64,000 nt of DNA from Metellina segmentata (Eukaryota > Arthropoda > Arachnida > Araneae > Tetragnathidae), in assembly GCA_947359465.1 (NCBI GenBank), contig OX375873.1:91285978-91349977 (forward strand). Direction: 5' to 3'. The translations under genes and the position numbers were made by a program. This document shows, piece after piece, positions 44,889 to 56,800 of this stretch (its first letter is position 1; each line of letters starts with the position of its first letter). The notes under the pieces are model-generated. The model ran no database searches, was not told the DNA's origin, and worked only from the letters and a program-made list of their open reading frames with translations.

Positions 44889-47800
44889 CTAAATAAAAAA
44901 TAAAATGTGCTCCTCTTAGCTCTTTGGATAATCCATATATTCATGTATCTTCCGAGTCAGGGCAAAAGGGGTTAAGTCAAAATGACTACTCTTTTGAATA
45001 TTAAGTTGGATATTTCACAATTTCTCACACAATATTCAGGTAGACAAAGAAGCACGTCATACAAATAATTACATTTTAGATTCGTATATTAAGTTTCGAT
45101 TTGAAGCCAATTATATTATTTTTTAAACTCCTTTAAACCCATCAGAAAGAAGACTTAAGCCTTTTTGCTCTGACACTGGTGATATATATTTCATTAACAT
45201 ACGTGATGCAGAAATCGGCAGTATTTACACATTGACGAATGGTAACGAAGTAATATGACGAATGTAAAATCCCCCACTTCATCCATCATCATCAACGACA
45301 GTCTAATGAAAAAAAAAAACATGAGGGCGGTGTCGCTGTGGTAGGATTTCAGAAGGCTAAGTTATGTGAGCTTACGAATATACTTAGGTCAGTTGACTGC
45401 AGGAACGCAGGTTAGTGTTTTTAATCAAGCTTAATAATCAATTCAACCAATCAATAATTTGACCCTCATTTGAATTCATGTTTTTCCCACAACCACATTA
45501 CATCTTCAAAACGAACTATCTCGTAGAAATAACATAAATAAATACACAAACACATGCTCCGCCTATTTCATTAGAAAATCGATGCATTTTGCCTCTTTGT
45601 ATAAAGATGCTTTTTTTGAGCCACAGTATTAAGAAAACAATAAGGAAAAACGCTTTGCTCTAAGAAGCAAACTTGAAAATAAGCTTAGGTATTAAAAAAA
45701 TACCGAACAGCCTTGTTGAAATAGCTGCAATTAAAGAGGACGTTTAGAACCTAAAATTGTATAAATTGATATTCACTTCTTGTGATGTACTTTATTAGAA
45801 ATAAGAAGAAAGTTCATTTAGTACACGAAATGTTGTTTTGTGACCGATAAACTTTATTTCATTTGGAGGTGCAAATCTAAATTTATATTAATTGAAAATG
45901 GATTTAAGTAAAGTATGAAACGAGTAACGGGCATTGCTAGAGTAGATATTAGCAATTACGAAACTACAGCACAGAAACTTGCCCTTTCTAGTTTCTATAT
46001 ATCTTACTAAGCTGAAAGCACAGAAATTTCAGTATTTGTATATTGACGAATGGCAATGAATAAAATAATTTCAAAATGTTTAAATTATAAACAAAACGTG
46101 AAGAATAGTTTGATGTCACCGGATGCAACATGCAAATTACAAGATTCTCTATGTATGACATTCTTTCATTTAACTGAATTTGAGTTTCAACTTTACCACC
46201 GACTTACGTTGTTTGCCTTTTAAATCGTTATTATGTCCTACATTACTCTTTCTCTTGTGCATGCAAATTAAAATTTTCCCCTTTTCTATAGTAACATGTT
46301 CAATCCTTTTTTTCACGATTGCCGAACTTCAAATAAAAATCGACCAGTAAGGAAAGCTTGATTTGAAGTACCTTTGATTCGAGCTACAGAGATGTAACAT
46401 AAGGGTTCGCTACTCTAAATCTGAAATAAACCGCAACGGAATTCTTTCGCCAATTTTACCGCGAAGTTTAAATAGCTTTATTTGAACTATGGAGCTGCGA
46501 TATGGTTGCTAAAACTCCACGGAAGACTTAGTGGCTCTGCTAGTATTATGATTACCGATGGCAATGAGAAATCAGGAAGATTAAAATCAGCGTAGAAAGA
46601 AAAATTTGAGTGAATGTGAAAATAGGTTTGGATGTTAAGAAATACTGAGATCCTTGGTGAATGGGATGCAATTGAAGTGCACTTTCGAAGCTGATTGTTG
46701 ATGAAACTAAGTTATGCAGTTTTTACCATGCATTTTATTGAAATTAAGAATAAATATGACCAATTAAAAGAACAAGAAAAACTGCTCTGCTTATTTTACA
46801 ACAAATATAAAGCATTATCATGATTAATGTTCGATTGTTTTATCATCTGTATAATTTCAGTTGTATTATGCAGATTGAAGTGAATATAAATAAGGAATTA
46901 CTACTCGGAGTTAGAATAAGCTGGTACATGCCATTGAGATATGAGAAGAGGCAGAAAAGCAAACATAAAATAACATTTAATTGACTTACACGTAAAACAC
47001 ATTGTCAGAAAACAAAGTCCTATGAAAATTAAGGGGAGAGGACATTTGTCCCTATGCTTTGCATTCTAAGTGTGTTTCTCAGGAAATATAATCTTCATGC
47101 AAAGAAAAAATAACTTTTTCTTTGCATAAAAATAAAGAAAAAATTAACTTTTTCTTTGCATGAAGTAAGCTAATAATAATTTTAAAATATATAAAACTTT
47201 AAAATAACTTTCAAGTTAATTTAGACTTTCCTAGTCTTACAATCACCACTTTCTAGTCAAGAAAAAATAAAAAATAACTGAAAATTTTTGGTTTGGTGTG
47301 TTTTAATTGAAAGTCGACGATTTGAAAGAATGAGGTTTGCATAGGGTGGGAGTATATTTTTCTCATTAAAGATTAATGTAGAGGAATTAACATAGAGTGT
47401 GTATATATAAAGGTACTAAAATCTAAAAACTAAAAGTAATAAAGAAAAACAAGCAATTGATTGAGATTGAAAAACAAAGAATCCACCAATCTCACTTTGC
47501 AGAAGCAAATTTTCTCTCGGTGTCCCAGAAACACCTGAGCATACAATGGCTCCTGACGACAATCGCTGCAATCCTCTGACAGCTTGAGAGACGTGAATAG
47601 ATCGAGGCGAACCCTCCCCTGAGGTAATCGAGTCGCATCGAACGTGTAATTGCAAGTCAAGGAGGTGGTATTGGCGTCACCGAAGGGTTGTCCATTCAGG
47701 AGTCCCGTCATCCCGCCTTCAGGTGTAAATACGCGACTGCAGGAGCTACCGTTGAGGCTGTTGCGACGAGCCACCACGTTTACAGGTCTCACCTCGAAAG

Positions 47801-50800
47801 CATAGCTGATGGAAGAACCTTCCAGGGATCTAGAAAAAAATATTCATGAAAACTTTTTGAAATGTCTTTAAAGTAACTTATTATTTTCCAATGGAGGTTA
47901 CAATAAAACAAACTGTCAGACAGCAGGTGTGTACACAGACAATAACCTATGATGTAGCATCCGCAGAAAATTATATCCCCTACATAATAAATTATATTAG
48001 TTGTATCCCCTACTAAAGAATATTAAAATTCAGTGGAAAAACCAATCGATGAAACCTGTAGCAAAAACGACGCTATTTTAAACCTTTCTGGTGGTTGGCA
48101 CAACGAAGAATTTCGTCATTAGCAAAACTTACCAGATCTGAATATATTGTCGTTGGAAGAAAACGGACCATATTTTAATCTCGTCATAGAAAAATTGGTA
48201 GTATCTTGATGACAAGATACCTCGTCATTAGCATAATCGGTCAGATTTTGATGAACGAGTTACCTCATTGAAACCCTTTGAAATGGTTATAGTAAATCTA
48301 GGTGAAATGTCAGTTTTTATTTTAAGATTATAGATTTTCATCTCAAGAAGCCAACTAGGTGGTGATGTTGCCCCATCATTTCGAGCTCTGGATTTCTTAC
48401 TTTAATTGGTTTATAGCGATTGATATGCTCAATGGGTACCTATATCTCATGCTTTCTACCGAGCACAGAATTCTATACATGTTATATGCGTTGGTGGTTC
48501 TTGAGCATGATCTATCATCTTCTTCCTGTTCACTCATTTTCCTTTGTTAGTGACAGACTCAAGCTCAAAGACAGTGTTTGGATTATTCAGAAATTGGGCA
48601 CAATTGTGTCGTTTGGGTCCTTGGGGATAAGAATGATATCTGTTTTATTGTCTCAGAGGACAGAAAGCTACGGCAAATCTAGTTGACTTGTAAGGGTGTC
48701 TAAAGCAAAAGTATTTATTATGCTTTCGAACCAATCTCATAATTCCCAATTATCAACGTAACACTACTTTTCTCTGTATGCTATAAAACTATATTTATTT
48801 TAAAAAACTATAAGGAAAATTAAGATAACTGTATAGTTGAATTGTGAAAGAATGAACATTATTGAAGACGCGCGCGCGCGCGCGCGAAATCGCATCATGA
48901 TGAATAGCAGCCATAGTATCGACGCTTTTTAACTCTCCTGGTTTCTAAGTCTCTTAACGAAGTATCTCGTCATTAGCAAAACTGATCCTATGTGATGGAC
49001 GAGATATCTCGTCCATCAAGATAGGGTCAGTTTTTATATATTAGAAGAAACCTGACCAGAACTGAATCTCATCATCCAAAAATCGGCAATACCTTAATGA
49101 CGAAATATCTCGGCAATTATTAGAATATTGATCTGAGCTCGATGGACGAGAAATCTCATCGGAACCAATTAGCGGATTAACTTTGTTGTGGTGTAAGATT
49201 TAGGAAAACAGAAAATGGGAGTTTTTAACTACAGCATCAAATATTCAATCAGGTGCAAAGTTTTTGTAGTTGAAGAAACTACATCTAAATTCTAAGTCTA
49301 TGCACATTGATTTTTACATAGATTGATATTAACGCCAATCCCTAGATTTGGGACAAAGTCTATACTTTGCCGAATCTCAATAACGATTTAAGTATGTCAA
49401 TAAAAGAGAAAATAAATATAAAAATACCCTATTTTACTAGTAAACTCCACAAAGAGGCCTGGACCAGAAGTTTCATAAATAGAGCGGGGGTGTTCTGTTC
49501 TGGGGCGATTTATATCACATAATTTGGACATGATTTTCGATGGGTCACCGTAAGGGCTGTCGTATAGCTTCAAGGACTCGTTACATAAAGTGACTCGTTC
49601 CATTCGAAAGAATTCGAAGGTCAACTTCAAAACCTCGTCATCTGAAGATGCTGTGAATCTGTAAAAAGTATTGGATAATCAAAATTATAATTCAATAACA
49701 AAAAGAGGCATTTAAAAAGTATTTATGTACGATTAAATTAGTAAATATAATTGGTGTTTATTGTGTTAGAACAAAAAAGTTTAATATGCACTGCAATATT
49801 TAAAAGATGCTTTTATTTGTATACAGCCTAAAAATGGGGCGTGTTGTAAAGGAATATAAAAAAAAACTAATCCATCTTTACAACCACGCCAAAAGCACCG
49901 ATCTACAAAATTGATATTTACACAAATACGCATTCAAAGTTTAAATAACCAACCGGTCTAGTGGTTAAGGCGTTGGCCTATGGATAAGAAGGTTCCTGGT
50001 TCGAATCCGGGGTCATGGCATGGATGTATATCGTGCTGTCCTTTCTTAGGGGCAATGATGGTCCTCCCACTGGGTGCTCTTTCACAAGTGGCCGTCACTT
50101 CCGGCCTTGTAGTGGTCAATAATTAAGTTCATATGTGCCCGTCATTGGAAAAAAAAGTTTATGTGCTTCGGGAAAAACTGAGTTACAACTCATGCTGTTT
50201 GCTCATAAAAATTGACATTTACAATGATAATCCAAATGATTCGTGGCTTTGTCAGCATAAAAACGGAAATGGTGACTCGAATCATGCAGAAAGTTGCCTT
50301 TGATGTGGTGGTAACGATATAATTCGAAATCTATTGTTTTGTACTGATGAGACAGGGTTTTGCAAACTGATGATAAAAGCATAGAAATGGACATAAATAA
50401 TCCTTGTAAAGGTTAATAAATAAACTTGTTAAAATTACTTTACCGAGAATAGGAAGGCATGTTGTTAAGGGGTTAGGTACCTTTTAAATGTCAAAATATG
50501 CAAAAAAAATCACTACATTTCGAATCTTAATATCTTCATGAATAAATTATTTACATAAATAAAATTTTGTATGCAGATTTTAACTACCTTTATCTTTTGT
50601 AAACTATTTTTTTTTTAAATTTCTACATCTTAAATATATTGTAAATTGGACCAAAATGAAATGCATTGTTTCTGTTTTTAGAATATTATATGGTGCATTG
50701 CGCGCAGTATTCTGGGCAAAGTAATTATTATTCTGAGCTGAATTTTTTTATATACTTAAAAATACATAATATAATTACAATGACGAAGTCTTGTATTTTT

Positions 50801-53800
50801 TTTTTAAATTTCTTACAAAAAATTTTTTAATAAAAAAAAAATTGAATTTTTTTTTAAAACACAAAATTAACCTTTTTTCAAAAACTTTCAACATTATAGA
50901 CAAAAAAGTTGGTCATTTTAAACATATATATGGTTTACATAATCAATTAAAATTTCATGTAATTCTAACCAACCATTCCAGAGAAATCTTGCGCGCGAGT
51001 GGTAAAATCACAGTTTTGAGATATCGTCGTTAAAAACAATTCGCTTGTGAAATTCTTTCGCATTAAAGGAAGGAAACAAATTAACTAAAAGTAGAAGTCA
51101 AAGTACATTGTTCCCAGATGAAAAATAAAATTAATTAAACGATGTACATAGAGATGGCTTTAGCAATATAGAGCGTAGTCAAATTACATTTTTGTGATTA
51201 CTGATATCGACGAAGTACTAAATGTAAACAAACCATTTGGCTCTAAATGTTTGATTAAGGGCTTCACTCTTTTAACCATAACTTCCGTTCTAGAGTGAAA
51301 TTTTACACCAGGTTTGTTTTAAAACGTTGCTAAGAAACAAAGCATTAAAATTAGATCATAATAATTTTTTTTGAAAATTTAAAATGTACCTAACCCCTTA
51401 ACTGTTGGTGCAAGGATTGAGATGACAATTATTTTTTCTTAGAAAATAACGATCAGACATGATTATATCTAAATTGTAATGGAATAGGCGGAGAATATGA
51501 GCGGAGTCGCTGTTGTAAGATCTCAGAAGTGGACAAGTAGGTTTATTTAGGAATCGATTTTGCTTGACCACCGAAGTGTACACGCATATATTTCGTCACT
51601 CGTCAGTCCTGCTTCAGGATTCATACTTTTTTCAATATCAAGTCATTTTCAAACTGAGCGATCGGGAAAATTATCATGAAAGGGTGCATACATGCTCCAT
51701 CCTATTCATTAGAATGTCGATGGACACAATGGTATGACGCATATATTAATGACGTCAATCGGCTAGTTGAACAAGCCTGCAAGTAGATAGTCAAGCCGTA
51801 TCGTCAAGGCTATACTATACTGAAAAACTAGTGCATTTGTTTTGGAAACAGTCCTAAATATACGTAAAAATGAACCTAACTCTAAGTACAGATATATGTG
51901 TCGTTCACTGTAATTTTTGAGTGTAATGTGCACTTGATAACACATTTTCCTCAAAACAGAATTAAAATCAATATTTAGGTCATCATAAATCAAACATAGA
52001 CCTTAAGAAATAGACAGAGCACGTGGATTTGGTCGCTGTCGTAGGATCTCAGATGGGTAAATCACGTGAGCTCACGAATCGACTTCGCTGATTGGCAATC
52101 GAAGCAAAACTCTTGGTTTTGATCACGGTGGATGATCACTTTAACGAGTCATGCTTTTTCTCATAAACACATGACAGATATTGAAATCGAGCGTCCGAAA
52201 GAAATAACATAAAGCTCTGCGCACATGCCCTTGGCGTAGTGTGGAAGTTTGGAGAGGTGGTGTGCCAGCTCAGGTCACACCCTCGTCATCTGATCGTCGT
52301 TTAAAATGACGTAGTTTTCCTCGGTTCTTTCCCTTTGGGATTGACTTCGGACCATTTCTTTAGTCCCAGTGCGATGTTAGTTAAGTAATTAAATACGTGA
52401 ATGTACATGCTCCGTCTATTTCATTAGAAGGCCGATGAATTCCTTTCTGGCAAATGCAACAGGTGACGAGGCTTACCTGTACGTGCAGGTGGTGTTGACG
52501 GGGTACCACGATCTGAGATGTCCGAACGTGAACACGTCCCCGGGTCTCAAGTGCCGGGTGATGGCACAGGTGCCGTTGCTGTCGAGGCGCGGGAACTCGT
52601 GCTCGGTCTCCGTTTCCCCGTGGATGCTCTCGGCTTTGAAGTGAAAGCCCGTGTTGAGTAGAGGACCGACGTTTGACGTCACGAACTCTACCAACATTTC
52701 TGGCCCGGAAGCGACGATCTGGGACTTGAGCCGTCCACGACCTGCCGTGGAGACATAGGGCGAGTCTGAGATTGTGTTTTGTAACATAGAATTTATGTAA
52801 AAAAACTATGAATTGCCCGTACGTATATTTTTGTGATAGGACACAGGGATCACTAGCTAAAATCGCCAGTCTAATACTATATCGTGCGAACTAATGAGGT
52901 GATGAATCAATGGATGGGCTCTTTACCCGTCCCATAGACCAATCAGACGATGAAAGTTCGGTTCCATCCGGCAGACGAAAGTCGGCCAAGTTACTATTAG
53001 TTTCGGTCACTTGATCGTAACGTGGTTTGGGCATGTAAGAAGATTACCACAGTGTCATAATTTTCACAATGTTTGGCGCTTATTTAAAAAAAAAATAGGG
53101 ATATACTGAAATTTTCAATTTAGTGGCATGCCAAGTTACTGTAACGAATGAGGTTATCGAAACATTGGATCCCTCTAAAATAAGCCTTTCAGAAAAATCC
53201 TCTTAAAAAAGGTGTTAAGATGATGCGTACAAGATACGTCTTATTGACGTCCATCTATTAGGATAAAATAAGATATCTAATATCAGGGGTGCCATCTGTT
53301 GACTTCATTTAAAAGGATTTTGAAATGATCCGTTTTATCTCAGGCCACAAATGAACAAATACGCCATGACAGCGAACTAACAATCTGTGCATTGATTCTT
53401 TTCATGACTGTTTTATTATGATACAAAAGTACAAGGATCGTATCTATCAAAGATAATCCCCTTCAGCAGGAACTTAAACCTTCCACACATTGAAGCCCTT
53501 TTAGTTTATAATATTCTTCAAGGAACCCTAAATTTAGATAACAATTCAGACAGAGTTTTTCAAATTTGTATTATCTACTAAAGTTCTACCTAAACATGTT
53601 TTTACAGATCATGAAAAACAGTTGGGGTAGACTATTCACGGAAAAAAAATGTAGTCGCAAACCATTCTTTGCAAAACACTGGTTTAGAAAGTAAAAAAAA
53701 AAACGTTACAAAACTTTATTTTCTATGAAACACGTAAATACATACACAAGGTCAAAATAATGCAAAAAAATACAAAGTAACACAAGTAAAATTTAATACA

Positions 53801-56800
53801 AAAATCATTAATAATTAGACTGGGCCTGTTTATTATCGCAAAGCTTACTTATATCCGGTAATAGTTGATTCATCCTCTGCATCTAAACTGTTTCTCTATT
53901 TAGTATTTGTTGCTGCTTACAGAGAAATATCTTTCTCAGATATACGTTGATACAAACGACATTAAGTATTTTACAGTTACGTTTAGCAATCTCAGGATAT
54001 TCACTCATAATTTGTAGCCATACATGCATAATATCAATTTGAGTAAATGTTATTCTTAGTAAGGAGTCGGTTGATATATAAATGTGTTGTTCTCTTTCTT
54101 AACTGGCAATTAAGAGGTATCACGAGATTTTTCAAAAGGGTTTTTATTCCAAAGTGATTTTTCTTTTTGTCTAAGAAATATTCCAAAAATATTTCTTGTA
54201 CACCTGATAAATAGTGCATGAAATTATATTTGACAATTTCATTGAGTTGCGGTTATTTGTTATGGATATTTATTTCATTAATACAATTGTTGAATTTCGT
54301 CTCAGTAGTCTGTCCCATAAACACGGAGGAAGCCTTTAAAACTTTTTCGGGACCTAAGGGGTTCCGCGGAACACAGGTTAAAGAACCCTGCCCTATAAGA
54401 AATATAAATGGACGTAGTAAAAGCAGTAGAATCAACATTCAATATTCTTATAAAAATTGCACAGTAATAGTAATCAGTGATTCCTTCCAAAGTTTCTTTT
54501 TGAAGGCAGTGACACTTTTATTGGTGTATTAGAAAGCAGTCTAAACGGAAATCAATTCAAAAGAGGTATGGGGGAAATCATCAAGGAACTTACCACAGAG
54601 GGTCACAATCAGCGGACTGTCTTCAGTGGGACCGTCATAAACTTTGACGTAATCGAAGGGACATTCAGTTGCATCTTTCGTCACTGGTCTTGGAAAGCAG
54701 AGCAACAAGTTGTCACAGCTCAGACCATCAACGTCGAAAGCGTTCATATCCAGGGCAACTATGCTACGGCTCACTACTAAATTATATCGACATCGTAAGT
54801 TCCTGCAAATATGATTCCATATTTCTAAATAATGACAATTTGCGTTTTTTGATGTATATAATTTAGTATAGTACTTAAAATTTCACTGAGGATAAGATAA
54901 GAGAGGGATTTTAACACATTCACTGCCGTTCACATTAGGATGTGTGTTGATAGTTATTGCTCAGCCGTAGAGAAATGGATTTTTCCCAGAAGCCAACTTA
55001 CTGTTTATAACAAATATGATTGAAAAGTGCGCCAATATCACGCCAATACCAGAATAGATTGGCTAAAGCTCATCCATCATATTTGCAATTTCATTATCTA
55101 TTAGAGGCTTATTAGATTGCATTTGTCTTTTTTTTGGGGTATGAAGGCAATACAGAACTATCGTCTCTACAACTCATACTACAATACTTTTTTAATAACT
55201 AATAAAGCTATAAATTCGAAACCACATACCTTGACAAACACTAGCTTCTAACCTTTACACCACGCCAATACCACGCCAACACCTAACATTTAATGCCTAT
55301 TGAAGCGGATCATAAATGTTGAGGCACAGCTCTTCCCGCACCAACGCGTGACGAGCAACTGAAATATCACTCTAAACCACGCTCTGCCGCGTGATTGACT
55401 GTTTAACATTGACGTCACATCACGCGCTGGTGCGAGATCGGCAGAAGTGTTAAGGAAGTTAACAAATCAGAAGGAAAATGGATATTTCACTACGTAAATA
55501 CTCTCGCATGACGCAGATAAGGGTTACTTTAAAATATAGTTTATCTCGATTTGGCGATGTTTGGCGTTCAATCTAATTCGCGTTGACCAATCAGCCGTGA
55601 CGTTATGTTCGGAATACGTACAAGACGACTGCATTTTTTTGACAGAAAAAGCCTCTTATAACGACAAATATAAACTTAAGTAATGAAGTAATGTAAATGA
55701 GGGGTAAAGCATGATAAAATATTGAGCTTTAAAAGCGCAGTATTTTAAAAATTAGAAAAACTTAAAAATTAGAATTTCTGTCATTAATGTTTAGCATAAT
55801 CTTATTTACGACGAACGTTATCTTTCTCAATCGATTTTAAAACTTTTTTTCTCTGAAAACTGATTTTTGCAATATCGTTTACCTTTTACGGAATTATTTT
55901 CTCGAATCTTTTTTCTGAAAGCATTTTTTGTAATTTTTTTTATATGTCTTTTGTAACTTTGATTGATATTCATATTTTTAAAAGCACAACTGAAATTTTT
56001 CTCTCGAATGTTAAGGATAATGCTTAAGAAAGAGGGTTTTTGTCTTGTTATGAAAGAATATTCTGTACTGAAGAAACATTTTATAGCCTTTAGCAATACA
56101 AAACCATTCTGGCGATATTATTGAATTAAGGGGTATTTAAGATACTAATAAATATTTATAGAACATTAAAAACAAAATTTAGGAAAGTTGGAAATAAGAG
56201 GACGTAAATTGTTACATTTATGCAGAAATTGTCAATTTAATCTGCATATTAAACACTGTTAATAGCAGTTTTTAACTTGATAAAAAATGCTATCATCTTT
56301 GATGTAATACTAATACATTTTTTAAAATAGAAAAAAAAAGAGCACCAAATCAAAATAATTTCAAAAAAAAAAAAAAAAAAGTCAGTCAAAATTAAAGCAA
56401 ATTATCCTTGTAATGCTTGAGAATTTTTCTTATGAAGTAAGAATTACAACCTGAATTGTTATTTGTCTACGTAACCCTTTAGAAGGAATTCAAATCAATC
56501 CCTCATCATTAGCAGGTATAATCTAGTTTGTAGAGTGGGGTGCCAGCTCAGGTGTTGCCTCGTCCATCTGACTGTGGAGTCGTCCTCAGATATTTACCTT
56601 CACGTTTGATCCTTCCTTCCTTCGAATGGAAGCAGACCCCTCCGTACCGAGTTATTGAAAACCCACAGCGGATTAGCCGAAGCTAGGGAAAGCCTCTAAT
56701 GAGAAATATTAGAAGTGGGCCTAGTGACACGCCGTCCGAAAAACCCTTATCTGCCCAGGATGAACACGATAGGGAGTGGACGTGGTCGACCCTGGAATGT

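Larger units (their letters stand above)
44889..47495 (-). other. Intron of the CUB/LDLa gene (2607 bp)
   Basis: Begins GTGAGA at 47495 and ends TTTAG at 44889 on the minus strand. Contains a copy of dispersed repeat R4 (45339-45590) and a hairpin (47093-47165); otherwise AT-rich with nothing recognised. Confidence 0.8.
47830..49427 (-). other. Intron of the CUB/LDLa gene (1598 bp)
   Basis: Holds two copies of the GATATC-palindrome family, a (CG)9 run and an unrecognised pair of plus-strand frames at 48359-48686. Confidence 0.75.
49659..52476 (-). other. Intron of the CUB/LDLa gene (2818 bp)
   Basis: Contains a second SINE type, a TTAA MITE and repeat R4 copies with a nested SINE, listed separately. 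No exon-like sequence seen. Confidence 0.75.
52766..54593 (-). other. Intron of the CUB/LDLa gene (1828 bp)
   Basis: Holds repeat R3 (52930-53160) and a short hAT-like end (54333-54398). Short frames near 54253-54490 overlap that end and are not supported. Confidence 0.75.

Noticed and set aside
48359..48686. Two overlapping plus-strand frames in an intron, with RLKLKDSVWIIQKLG
   Set aside because: Looks faintly like decayed transposon coding sequence, but I could not match it to any family.
49953..50020. Possible tRNA gene (good A and B boxes)
   Set aside because: No acceptor stem or clover-leaf pairing and a SINE-like body follows; called a SINE.
55827..56096. 89-codon Lys/Phe-rich minus-strand frame
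   Set aside because: Composition reflects A/T tracts; no motif or conservation visible.
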